Source: Lactobacillaceae bacterium AF64-9pH9TA (lineage in GTDB: Bacteria; Bacillota; Bacilli; Lactobacillales; Lactobacillaceae). Taken from it: DNA of 28,703 bases. The stretch covers positions 1 through 28,703 of the forward strand of contig JAQDCK010000017.1 in NCBI GenBank assembly GCA_027681045.1, read 5' to 3'. Positions 1-6,991 of the stretch are shown piece after piece (within the stretch, counting starts at the first letter, position 1; each line of letters opens with the position of its first letter). A model generated the notes under the pieces. That model did no database searches. It had not been told where the DNA came from and saw only the letters and a list, made by a program, of their open reading frames with translations. Both the position numbers and the translations under genes were made by a program.

Positions 1-51
1 ACTTACTGGATCGGAACAGTGTTCAATTTGATTTTACAATTGGCGATCTAA
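1..51 (+). CDS. C-terminal tail of a membrane protein (partial)
   Basis: Frame 1 is open from the first base to a TAA at 49-51 and encodes a short hydrophobic tail (TYWIGTVFNLILQLAI). The composition fits the last membrane helix of a polytopic protein whose body lies outside the window. It sits upstream of, and in the same direction as, the membrane-protein/ABC cluster, so it may be related to that cluster, although a promoter at 65-93 separates them. Only 16 codons are visible, so the call rests on the open frame and hydrophobicity alone. Confidence 0.45.
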   Translation, partial: TYWIGTVFNLILQLAI

Positions 52-64
52 ATAAAAACTTAAC

Positions 65-93
65 TTGTAAACAAAAGATGACAGAACTATAAT
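65..93 (+). promoter_or_regulatory. Sigma-A-type promoter of the ABC/membrane cluster
   Basis: The sequence shows a -35 box TTGTAA (65-70), a 17-bp spacer and a perfect -10 box TATAAT (88-93). It lies about 40 bp ahead of the GTG start at 135 and should drive the five-gene cluster. Confidence 0.65.
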
Positions 94-134
94 TTTTATT
101 GACTATTAATTGTTCAATATGGAGGAGGATAATT

Positions 135-929
135 GTGTATATTAGAGAGCGACTAAAGTCGCCAAAAGTGTATATAGGGATAGTAATAGGTACGATAATT
201 GTACTTTTTCATTTTATTTCTGACTATTATATCATTAAGCCACAACTTGATGGAAACGTTACGTTTTTTACTCCTTATACACGATGGATTGGCTATGATA
301 CTGATGCTATGACAACTTTTTATTATATTTTGTTGCCGTTGTTAGCCTGTTTGACAGCCAACCAGCTATTCTATCAAGACCTAAAAAGTGGCTTTATCAA
401 GCATGCAGTTAAGGAACAAGGGGTTGCAAAGTACAGCTTTTCTCACTTGGGGATCAGCTTCCTGGCAGGATTTTTGACGGTATCTTTGCCGCTGCTCCTG
501 GACTTTGTGCTTTATTACTGCAGCTTGCCTAATATGAAGCCAGATCCTGTTTTGAATATGAGCGCGGGTGTTACGTCAGATTTAACCTATCTTGCTGGTT
601 TGTACTATTCAAATCCCTTGCTGCACGTGGCCTTTTATCTATTCGTGGCAGGACTTGCCGGAGGCTTGGCCGCTACCATTTCTTTGGCTGTAACGTGCTT
701 TATCAGCAATTATTTTACTGATGTAGCCATGGCCTTCCTGTTGTCGCTGATTTTTAACGCTTTTTCAGCAGCAACGACTTCGGCACTTTTTTCGCCAAAC
801 CTTTTGGTCATACCAGTTTGCCCGCTTTACATTCCTTCTTTAGCGGTAGCTCTGTCAGAGCTCCTTTTAGGAACGCTTCTGTTCAGCTTAATCTATTTCT
901 ACGGGGTAAGACGCCATGTCTTTAGTTAA
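135..929 (+). CDS. Polytopic membrane protein, probable ABC transporter permease component
   Basis: A 264-residue protein with about six hydrophobic segments (roughly residues 12-30, 61-80, 105-127, 163-190, 192-215, 238-258). I chose the GTG at 135 because a strong GGAGGAGG (121-128) sits 6 bp upstream; the TTG at 99 further upstream lies ahead of that Shine-Dalgarno and is unlikely. The gene overlaps the next membrane protein by 14 bp, and an ABC ATPase follows three genes later. The arrangement resembles ABC-2-like exporters or bacteriocin/peptide immunity transporters, but I recognise no specific family, so the permease role is inferred from context. The first few hundred bases are clearly more AT-rich than the rest of the window. 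Confidence 0.7.
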   Translation: MYIRERLKSPKVYIGIVIGTIIVLFHFISDYYIIKPQLDGNVTFFTPYTRWIGYDTDAMTTFYYILLPLLACLTANQLFYQDLKSGFIKHAVKEQGVAKYSFSHLGISFLAGFLTVSLPLLLDFVLYYCSLPNMKPDPVLNMSAGVTSDLTYLAGLYYSNPLLHVAFYLFVAGLAGGLAATISLAVTCFISNYFTDVAMAFLLSLIFNAFSAATTSALFSPNLLVIPVCPLYIPSLAVALSELLLGTLLFSLIYFYGVRRHVFS

Positions 930-1614
930 CTACTTGCGGCAAAAGAGCGGGACTTGGCTGGCGATAAAAAGTATCTTGTTTGTGCTGATCTGGACAGGGG
1001 TTTACACAATTTTGATTCTGTCAAATGCAAAAATCGTTGAGCCTGGCACGCCTGCTTTAAGCAATGCCCGTTTGACTGTCAGCAATCTTCACAACCAGCT
1101 TTATTTCTTTGCCCCTTTGCTGATAGTCAGCAGCCTGCTTTTCTTCAGCCGCCCTCAAAGCGTTGAATTTTTCTACTTGACCTTGAAGAAGCGGCTGCGG
1201 CAGTACTTGCTGATCTATACCGTTCTTGAAACCATTCTGCTCATCAGCAGCTTTTTGCTCAGCTTCGTGATTTCAGCTTTCGTGACGAAAGCGCCACTGG
1301 ATTTACAAATCGGCTTAGAATCCTTGCTTTTGCTGGCACATTATTTAGGTGTTTTTGCCTTGCTCTTCTTTTTAGAGACCGCGATCTTCTTGGCTGGTAA
1401 ATTGCGGGCTGGAGCAGCAATTGAAGCCTTGCTTTTGCTAGATGCCTTTTGTCTGGACCGGCTGGGCTGGTCTGTTTTCTTAAATCATGGTCTGGCAATC
1501 GTTCCCGGCCAAGGCTTCTTCGTGACCGCTCCGGCAGTCTACTTGGCTTATGGCCTCTTGCTTTACTACTATCTGGCCAGCCGGGCCTTCTACCAGGAGG
1601 TCAAATATGCTTAA
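916..1614 (+). CDS. Polytopic membrane protein, second component of the ABC cluster
   Basis: A 232-residue protein with about six hydrophobic segments (roughly 15-36, 61-78, 97-122, 135-160, 165-182, 203-222) and basic stretches between them (for example KKRLRQ near residues 90-95), typical of an inner-membrane permease. It starts with ATG inside the end of the previous gene and its stop overlaps the start of the next, so translation of the three membrane genes is probably coupled. No enzymatic motif is visible. It most likely forms the membrane channel with the products of the neighbouring genes and the ATPase at 2255-2917; the substrate is unknown. Confidence 0.7.
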   Translation: MSLVNYLRQKSGTWLAIKSILFVLIWTGVYTILILSNAKIVEPGTPALSNARLTVSNLHNQLYFFAPLLIVSSLLFFSRPQSVEFFYLTLKKRLRQYLLIYTVLETILLISSFLLSFVISAFVTKAPLDLQIGLESLLLLAHYLGVFALLFFLETAIFLAGKLRAGAAIEALLLLDAFCLDRLGWSVFLNHGLAIVPGQGFFVTAPAVYLAYGLLLYYYLASRAFYQEVKYA

Positions 1615-2251
1615 CAAGACCTTGTTAAAAAGAAACTTGCAGCTGTACTGGCATAACATCAAGTTCCGCTTTCTTATCGTTTATCCGGCAATGCTCTTGC
1701 TTTTGACCTTTAAAAGCTGGCAGGGGATGGCCGGGATCCGGCTCTTTTCCGGCGTTTTGCAGGTCCCAGGAGCAATTGTCTTTCCTTTTGACTGGCTCTT
1801 TATAATGCTGGCTGTCTTTTTAATCATTGGCGACAGCCCCCGGGAGCTCTTCCTAAAGGACTATCCAATCGTTAGTCGGGTTCCTGCTGGTAGCTATCTG
1901 GCGACGATTTATTTTATGAATGCCAGCTTGACGGTCATGATTTGGCTGACTTGGCAGCTCTATGGCGGCTTGCCGCTAATCTTTTCTTTAGAAATGCTGT
2001 TGATTTTTCTGGCCTTGACTGCCCTGTACGCCAGTTTGCAGTTCTTTATCTCATCCTTGCTGGATCTGGGACTGTACGCGGCAGCATTTATACTAGCGAT
2101 TCTGGTCAACCAGCTGCCTTTTCTGTCCAGCTTGATGTATTTGCGCTACTCAGCTCACTGGGCGGACGGCCTGCTTGGTTCTGGCCTCTGCCTATTGGCA
2201 GCCTGGATTCTCAGCCGAATGATAAAATATATCGATTTTTCTTTGGAGTAA
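1607..2251 (+). CDS. Polytopic membrane protein, third component of the ABC cluster
   Basis: A 214-residue hydrophobic protein with about five or six membrane segments and a basic N-terminus (MLNKTLLKRNLQLYW). The open frame extends upstream to 1550, but ATG 1607 has an AGGAGG at 1595-1600 with 6-bp spacing and overlaps the preceding stop by 8 bp, so I chose it. Its stop is 3 bp before the ATPase gene. By position it is the permease partner most closely coupled to the ATPase. No family could be named from sequence alone. Confidence 0.7.
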   Translation: MLNKTLLKRNLQLYWHNIKFRFLIVYPAMLLLLTFKSWQGMAGIRLFSGVLQVPGAIVFPFDWLFIMLAVFLIIGDSPRELFLKDYPIVSRVPAGSYLATIYFMNASLTVMIWLTWQLYGGLPLIFSLEMLLIFLALTALYASLQFFISSLLDLGLYAAAFILAILVNQLPFLSSLMYLRYSAHWADGLLGSGLCLLAAWILSRMIKYIDFSLE

Positions 2252-2254
2252 AAA

Positions 2255-2917
2255 ATGACGAAAATTATAGAAGTTGACCATGTCACTAAGCGCTTTAAAA
2301 ACAAACTGGCCCTTAATGACGTTTCCTTCAGCATTGATGCTGGCAAAATTTATGGCTTCCGAGGCCCCAACGGGTCAGGCAAGTCCGTGACCTTCAAAAC
2401 CGTTCTCGGCTTTATCCGGCCAAACTCCGGGACTGTCAAAGTTTTGGGCAAAAAAATCCGCCAGGACGTCATCTTTGCCCCGGACACCGGTTTCGCGATT
2501 TCTGAATACGGCCTGCTGGAAGACAAAACCGGCCTGGAAAACCTCAACCTGCTCAAAGTCTTGAACGATGACCAAAGCAGCCAGGCAGAAGCGATCTTGC
2601 AGCGGGTAGGCCTGGATCCAGCCAATCCCTTGAAACTGAAAGAGTATTCTCTGGGCATGCGGCAGCGGCTTTTGATCGCGGCCGCCCTCCTAGGCGACAA
2701 GCAGATCCTCCTTTTTGATGAGCCAACCAATGCCCTCGACGAAGATGGGCAGGACTTTTTGGCCCGGCTCCTGCTGGAATTGAAGGACCAGGGCAAGACC
2801 ATCCTCGTCTCCAGCCATGATAAAGACTTCCTTAACCGGGTCGCCGACCACATCTTCGTCTACAGTGAAGGCAAGATTGTCAAAGAATTGGAGCAAGATC
2901 ATGAAGTTGAAGCATAA
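2255..2917 (+). CDS. ABC transporter ATP-binding protein
   Basis: A 220-residue cytoplasmic ATPase that should power the membrane proteins encoded just upstream. Walker A is GPNGSGKS (residues 37-44), the signature is YSLGMRQR (a common LSGGQ variant in CcmA/bacteriocin-type ATPases), Walker B with catalytic glutamate is ILLFDEPTNALD, and the H-loop is SSHDKD. Length and motif order fit a stand-alone nucleotide-binding subunit of an ABC-2 type exporter. Valine follows the Walker A serine where threonine is usual, a minor variation. Its 3' end overlaps the next gene by 17 bp. The substrate cannot be read from the sequence. Confidence 0.92.
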   Translation: MTKIIEVDHVTKRFKNKLALNDVSFSIDAGKIYGFRGPNGSGKSVTFKTVLGFIRPNSGTVKVLGKKIRQDVIFAPDTGFAISEYGLLEDKTGLENLNLLKVLNDDQSSQAEAILQRVGLDPANPLKLKEYSLGMRQRLLIAAALLGDKQILLFDEPTNALDEDGQDFLARLLLELKDQGKTILVSSHDKDFLNRVADHIFVYSEGKIVKELEQDHEVEA

Positions 2918-3362
2918 AGGAATCTGGTTCTCTGCAATCTTTCTCTTGTGCCTGCTGGGCCTTTTCCTAAGCAAAAAACATATCGACCAAGTCTACCAGA
3001 ACTTGCAGGTCTCCCAAACTGAAGTCAGTCAGACTGCCTATAGCGAGGTTAGCCAGAATCTGGCTGTCAAAAGCGGGCAGGGTAAGACTGAAGGAGGCAA
3101 CTATCTGGCAACCATCTACGTCAAGGCCAAGACTGGGCAGAAGCTGTCCAGAAATGATTTCTACCTTTATCAAGGGCTGAAAGAGGGAGCGACAATGATC
3201 GACTCTTTAAAAATCAATGGTCAAGCAACTAGCCGCCTGCGATCCGGCGTAAACAAGGTCCAGGTCAAAGCCCCGAAAAACGGCAATGAGCAATATCTCT
3301 ATTTGCTCGTTAACCCCCAAAAAGGCAAGTACGTCAAATATCATTTCAATCTGCAAAAATGA
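2901..3362 (+). CDS. Small membrane-anchored extracytoplasmic protein of the ABC cluster
   Basis: A 153-residue protein starting at ATG 2901 inside the 3' end of the ATPase gene. It has a basic N-terminus (MKLKHKG) and one hydrophobic segment (about residues 8-24), then a polar, Ser/Gln/Lys-rich domain, so it looks like a signal-anchored or secreted protein. There is no lipobox cysteine at the expected position. I do not recognise the domain. As the last gene before a strong terminator it may be an accessory, sensor or immunity-like component of the transporter; that is inference from position. Confidence 0.65.
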   Translation: MKLKHKGIWFSAIFLLCLLGLFLSKKHIDQVYQNLQVSQTEVSQTAYSEVSQNLAVKSGQGKTEGGNYLATIYVKAKTGQKLSRNDFYLYQGLKEGATMIDSLKINGQATSRLRSGVNKVQVKAPKNGNEQYLYLLVNPQKGKYVKYHFNLQK

Positions 3363-3390
3363 AAAATAGAAGTTAGAACAGCAAAAAATA

Positions 3391-3429
3391 GGCGCGAAAG
3401 CAGCAATGGTGCACTTTCACGCCTTTTTT
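3391..3429. terminator. Bidirectional rho-independent terminator
   Basis: The stem is GGCGCGAAAG (3391-3400) with CTTTCACGCC (3414-3423), with one mismatch, followed by a T-run on the plus strand and preceded by an A-run that serves as the T-run on the minus strand. It lies between the convergent ABC cluster and dipeptidase genes. Confidence 0.85.
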
Positions 3430-3440
3430 AATATGCTCTT

Positions 3441-4841
3441 TTACAAGTTCGGGTCCATCTGGAAGCTGAGCGGGGAATCACCCGTCTGCTGGGTAATCAA
3501 GCTGCTGATCAGCTTGTTGTAGATGTCCGTCACCGTCTTGGCCATCTTGGCATTGGCCTCATCCGCGATCGCCGTGGCCTGGCTTGGGTCAGCATGCAGC
3601 TTCTGGTCGTATTCATAGCGGAGGCGAAGGACCTTTTCCTTGGCTTCTGTCTGGGCGTTGGCCAGTTCCTTGCCGTACTTGCCCCAGTTCCGGTCAACCA
3701 GAACCCCGGCCAGCTTGAAGATCCAGTAGGCAGAGTTCGGGCTGTAGTCGACCTTGCCGTTGCCCCACATGTAAGGCACCTTGGTCCCCTGCGGGAAGAA
3801 AGGAATGTAGACGCTCTGCGCCGTGACCCCCATGGCCAGCCAGTGGTACATATCCTCGCCCTTAAGCTGCAAGAGGTGGGATTCCTGGGTCGTTGCCACC
3901 CCGATCGGCCGGAAGCTTGCCTGGCCCGCGTTCTTCGGGTTGGTCAAGTCATATTCCGTATCGCTGTAGTGGCTGGCCAGCACCGTCTGGGCGTCTTGGA
4001 CGCTGAGCGGCCGGTCCGCCTTTTGAATAAATGGCAGGTCAAAAGACTGCGGCTCTTGCTTAACTGACGGGGTCAGCAGCTTCTGCCCGTACCAAACCCG
4101 CGGGGTGTTGTAGTGCAGGTCGCTCTCGCTTCTCGTGCCAAAAATTTCCCGCCAGTTGAACTTGGCTTCCTTTGGCCACAGCTGGTGTTCATAAACGAAT
4201 TCCTGCAGGCCGGCTGAATGAAGGAAGTTGGCCGGATCACTAAAGTCGATCTCCTGAATTGACAGCTGGTTGGCAACCACTGCGTAAGAGTCGTCCGGGA
4301 TTCTCTGGGCAACCCAGTGGTGGCCGGACCCGATTTCCAAGTACCAGGCCTCATCTCTGTCCGCAAACAGAATCCCGTTTGATTCAGCCGCCCCGTACTT
4401 TTCCACGATTCCACCCAAGCGCTTGACCCCTTCTTGGGCTGTCTTGACGTAAGGCAAAACAATAGTCACCATGGATTCTTCCAAAAGGCCCTTTTCAGCG
4501 TCAAAGGGGTCGATGGCCAGAACCCGCTCGTTGGCATAAGCACTTTCCGTAGCACTCATGGCCACATGGTACTCATTGATCCCGTCTTCTTCAAAAAGCC
4601 CGTACTTTTTCGTCCATTCTGGAGTGGATGAATATGCAAAGGCTTCCTCTGGCAAATCAATTGTGAACTTGTTATCATGTGACTTGAAAGTCTGGGCTCC
4701 TGCTTGCCGCTGGTGGAAGGCCAGGTGCTTGGGCCAGGCCGTCCGTGAGTCTTCATTGCGGCCAATAATCACGCTGCCGTCAAGGCTGGCCTTTTTCCCG
4801 ATCAAGATTGAAGTGCAGGATGAACGTCCGTGTGTTGTCAT
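3441..4841 (-). CDS. pepD: C69-family dipeptidase (PepD type)
   Basis: A 466-residue Ntn-hydrolase of peptidase family C69, which cleaves a broad range of dipeptides in the cytoplasm during peptide utilisation. The N-terminus holds the family pattern: Cys9 within SSCTSILIG, followed by GKKASLDGS and GRNEDS. In this family the cysteine becomes the N-terminal nucleophile after removal of a short propeptide, here eight residues. Length is normal for lactobacillar PepD. There is no signal peptide. On the minus strand an AGAGGA lies just ahead of the ATG. It is divergent from the tetR gene and convergent with the ABC cluster. The start at 4841 leaves no room for a longer N-terminus before the Shine-Dalgarno. 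Confidence 0.93.
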   Translation of the reverse strand: MTTHGRSSCTSILIGKKASLDGSVIIGRNEDSRTAWPKHLAFHQRQAGAQTFKSHDNKFTIDLPEEAFAYSSTPEWTKKYGLFEEDGINEYHVAMSATESAYANERVLAIDPFDAEKGLLEESMVTIVLPYVKTAQEGVKRLGGIVEKYGAAESNGILFADRDEAWYLEIGSGHHWVAQRIPDDSYAVVANQLSIQEIDFSDPANFLHSAGLQEFVYEHQLWPKEAKFNWREIFGTRSESDLHYNTPRVWYGQKLLTPSVKQEPQSFDLPFIQKADRPLSVQDAQTVLASHYSDTEYDLTNPKNAGQASFRPIGVATTQESHLLQLKGEDMYHWLAMGVTAQSVYIPFFPQGTKVPYMWGNGKVDYSPNSAYWIFKLAGVLVDRNWGKYGKELANAQTEAKEKVLRLRYEYDQKLHADPSQATAIADEANAKMAKTVTDIYNKLISSLITQQTGDSPLSFQMDPNL

Positions 4842-4961
4842 AATTTTGTCCTCTTTTCTTCTTGTGCTCTTGTTTAGATTTTACCTTATTTTGCCTCTGC
4901 CCGCAGGGACGGGGTTTATCTGCCTAATTTTTTACTAAAAATACGCCGCTGGTTTGATATT

Positions 4962-4983
4962 GTGCTAATATATAAATTAGTAC
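4962..4983. promoter_or_regulatory. Imperfect palindrome in the pepD-tetR intergenic region
   Basis: GTGCTAAT (4962-4969) and ATTAGTAC (4976-4983) form an inverted repeat with one mismatch and an AT-only 6-bp spacer. It shares the GCTAAT/ATTAG core with the larger palindrome at 5016-5042. This is a candidate operator; binding is inferred only. Confidence 0.35.
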
Positions 4984-5015
4984 GAATAAGCGTTTTTTAT
5001 AGGCTGATTGCCGAT

Positions 5016-5042
5016 GATTCATTAGCCTAAGCTAATAGAATC
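5016..5042. promoter_or_regulatory. Candidate TetR operator / hairpin upstream of tetR
   Basis: GATTCATTAGC (5016-5026) pairs with GCTAATAGAATC (5031-5042), an 11-bp dyad with a single extra A and a 4-bp spacer (CTAA). GCTGATT (5003-5009) and AATCAGC (5039-5045) form an additional outer dyad. There is no T-run, so it is unlikely to be a terminator. TetR-family regulators usually bind such dyads near their own gene, which starts 78 bp downstream. Confidence 0.45.
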
Positions 5043-5120
5043 AGCTAGAAAAGCTTGTTCTGGTTAGGAATGAAATAGTAAAGTGTTTACAAAATATGAT
5101 GAAATTAGGTGGAGCAGATG

Positions 5121-5666
5121 ATGGCCAGAAGGAAAGAGATTGATCGCGAGCGAATATTGGACATCGCCTACAAGAAGGCCTTGACCGACGGGATCGAGAA
5201 CCTGACTGCCCGCAGCATTGCCCAGACTGGCCATTTTTCAACTCAACCGATCTATTTGGAATTCAAGAACATGGATGGCCTGCGCAAGGAAGTGCTTAAA
5301 CGCGTCTCCCGCACCTTGCGCGATGAAATCCTGCAGAAGGAATTTATTGGCGAGCCTTTATACGATGTTGACCTCTCCTACCTGCAATTTGCCCGCAACC
5401 ACCGGAGCCTGTTCTCAACGATTTTCGTCAATGGGGAATTTGGTAACGACTTAATCCGCGATACCTTGATGGATCTGGGCCACACCAAGCTCCACGAACA
5501 GTACCAGCGCGACCTTGACCCGGAACTGGAGAAGTGGCTCATCGCCCTCAATTGGATTATCGTCAACGGCCTGGCCGTAATGCTGGTCGATGGCCTGATT
5601 GACTATGACCAGGACGGCTTCGTCCGGATCATCAAACGGCAGCTGGAAAGCCTTTTTGACTGCTGA
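5121..5666 (+). CDS. TetR/AcrR-family transcriptional regulator
   Basis: A 181-residue protein with an N-terminal helix-turn-helix typical of TetR regulators: RERILDIAYKKALTDGIENLTARSIAQTGHFSTQPIYLEFKNMDGL, described here by its order of helix 1, the recognition helix around residues 38-48 and the F/Y-x-x-F-K-N/D signature after it (quoted pieces: LTARSIAQ, QPIYLEFKN). The C-terminal part is the variable ligand-binding domain. I chose ATG 5121 because GGAG (5111-5114) lies 6 bp upstream; ATG 5118 and GTG 5109 are possible. It diverges from pepD and is preceded by palindromes that are candidate operators. The ligand and regulon are unknown; pepD, its own gene or the flavin-reductase genes downstream are the nearest possible targets. 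Confidence 0.85.
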   Translation: MARRKEIDRERILDIAYKKALTDGIENLTARSIAQTGHFSTQPIYLEFKNMDGLRKEVLKRVSRTLRDEILQKEFIGEPLYDVDLSYLQFARNHRSLFSTIFVNGEFGNDLIRDTLMDLGHTKLHEQYQRDLDPELEKWLIALNWIIVNGLAVMLVDGLIDYDQDGFVRIIKRQLESLFDC

Positions 5667-5753
5667 TCCATTTAAAAAATCAAACTATCAATCGGGCATT
5701 TCTATCCTTGTAATTTTTTCACAAAAACCCTGCTGAAATCCCTTTAATTTGGG

Positions 5754-5759
5754 TATAAT
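5754..5759 (+). promoter_or_regulatory. -10 box upstream of the FMN reductase pair
   Basis: A perfect TATAAT lies 36 bp ahead of the ATG at 5795. No convincing -35 hexamer is present at 16-18 bp (TGCTGA at 5731-5736 is poor), so the promoter may depend on an activator or on other contacts. Confidence 0.5.
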
Positions 5760-5794
5760 AAGGGGGGTAATGGAAAATCTGAAAGGTGGTTTTT

Positions 5795-6334
5795 ATGAAA
5801 GTTTTAGCTCTTAACGGATCTAACGCTGACAAGTCTTACAACGAAATGCTGCTGAAGTTCATTGCCAAGCACTTCGCTGATAAGTATGATTTTGAATTCG
5901 CGACCGTGAAGGGGTTGCCGATGTTTAAGGAAGGCCAGGAAGACCCGGCTGACGTGACTAAATTGAGTGACCAAGTTGCCGCTGCTGACCTGGTTTTGAT
6001 CGGGTCACCGGAACAACAGCACTCAGTAACCAGCGCTTTGAAGAGCGCCCTGGAATGGCTGTCAACCAACACTCACCCCTTCAATGGCAAGCCAGTCGTT
6101 ATCGTGTCAACTTCACCGCTGGCCCAAGGGGCTGCCCGGTCACAGACCAAGCTGAAGACGGTTTTGGCTTCCCCAGGCCTGCACCCGGTTGTCTTCAACG
6201 ACGATGAATTCATGATGGGCGGGGCAGCTACTGCCTTTGACGAAAACGGCGATTTGAAGATTTCTGGTACGGTTGACTTCCTGGAACACTTCTTTGACGA
6301 AGTCGACGCTTGGTACGCACAGATCACGAAGTAA
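5795..6334 (+). CDS. NAD(P)H-dependent FMN reductase family protein, paralogue 1
   Basis: A 179-residue flavodoxin-like protein of the NADPH-dependent FMN reductase/azoreductase family, expected to be cytoplasmic. It begins [16 protein letters not shown], matching the N-terminal strand and phosphate-binding loop, and has GSPEQQHS followed by [10 protein letters not shown], the family's second flavin-contact loop and helix. Most members read P-E-Y-[ND]-H here; this copy has Q-Q-H, so the tyrosine is replaced. GAARSQTKL corresponds to the later conserved G-x-x-R segment. ATG 5795 was chosen over GTG 5786 because GAAAGGTGG (5780-5788) is the Shine-Dalgarno. The next gene is a paralogue that starts 14 bp after this stop. 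Confidence 0.85.
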   Translation: MKVLALNGSNADKSYNEMLLKFIAKHFADKYDFEFATVKGLPMFKEGQEDPADVTKLSDQVAAADLVLIGSPEQQHSVTSALKSALEWLSTNTHPFNGKPVVIVSTSPLAQGAARSQTKLKTVLASPGLHPVVFNDDEFMMGGAATAFDENGDLKISGTVDFLEHFFDEVDAWYAQITK

Positions 6335-6348
6335 GTGGGGGTTTTCAA

Positions 6349-6897
6349 ATGAAATTATTAGCTATTGTCGGAACTAATGCCGATTTTTCTTTCAACCGTC
6401 TGCTCTGCCAGTTCATCGCCAAGCGCTTCGGCGATAAGGCGGAAATCGAAGTCGCTGAAATTGGCGACCTGCCAGCCTTCTACAAGGAAGGACAAGCTGA
6501 TGCCCGCGTTACGGCATGGCGGGAAAAGGTTGACCAAGCTGACGGCTTGATCATCGCTACTCCAGAATACGACCACGGTATCCCAGCCGCTTTGAAGAGC
6601 GCTTTGGAATGGCTGGGCAGCCACGCTGGCAGCAAGGTTATGGCCTACAAGCCAGTCTGTGTTGTAGGCGTGTCCTTGGGCGGCCAAGGCGCTTCCCGCG
6701 CCCAGGAAGATGCCCGGGAAATCCTGCTGTCACCAGACATGACGGCCAATGTTTTGCCAGGCAACGAATTGCTGATCGGCCGGGCCTACAGCAGCTTTGA
6801 CAAGGAAAGCGGCGACCTGGTTGACGAAGCTTCAATCGCCCAACTGGACAAGGTCATGGAAGCTTTCTTTGCTTTCGTTGCCCAAGCCAAGAAGTAA
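6349..6897 (+). CDS. NAD(P)H-dependent FMN reductase family protein, paralogue 2
   Basis: A 182-residue paralogue of the preceding protein. It starts MKLLAIVGTNADFSFN and has the canonical flavin loop TPEYDHGIP followed by [10 protein letters not shown], then GVSLGGQGASRAQ. It should bind FMN and reduce flavins, quinones or azo/nitro compounds with NAD(P)H; the physiological substrate cannot be read from the sequence. The start at 6349 is preceded by a G-rich Shine-Dalgarno (GTGGGGGT). The open frame reaches 6310, but that would overlap the upstream gene without a ribosome site. Both genes probably form a two-gene operon closed by the terminator at 6920-6957. Confidence 0.88.
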   Translation: MKLLAIVGTNADFSFNRLLCQFIAKRFGDKAEIEVAEIGDLPAFYKEGQADARVTAWREKVDQADGLIIATPEYDHGIPAALKSALEWLGSHAGSKVMAYKPVCVVGVSLGGQGASRAQEDAREILLSPDMTANVLPGNELLIGRAYSSFDKESGDLVDEASIAQLDKVMEAFFAFVAQAKK

Positions 6898-6919
6898 TGT
6901 AAAAGAAAAATTGCAAAAT

Positions 6920-6957
6920 AAGGCGGATAGCTTGGCGCTTCCGCCTTGTTTTGTTTT
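6920..6957 (+). terminator. Rho-independent terminator after the FMN reductase pair
   Basis: AAGGCGGA (6920-6927) pairs with TCCGCCTT (6940-6947), 12-base loop, followed by GTTTTGTTTT. Confidence 0.85.
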
Positions 6958-6991
6958 AAAATTATAGAGAGAAGTGAAGGAGGAGAAAAAG

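Noticed and set aside
99..134. TTG 99 as the start of the first complete gene
   Set aside because: The strong GGAGGAGG at 121-128 lies inside that extension and is correctly spaced for GTG 135.
4981..4988. TACGAATA, identical to the streptococcal competence (cin-box) sequence
   Set aside because: A single 8-mer in an AT-rich intergenic region without the T-tract or a competence gene downstream; probably chance.
6714..6726. CCCGGGAAAT, resembling half of a Noc-binding site
   Set aside because: The left half does not match and the bases are explained by Arg-Glu codons within the reductase gene.
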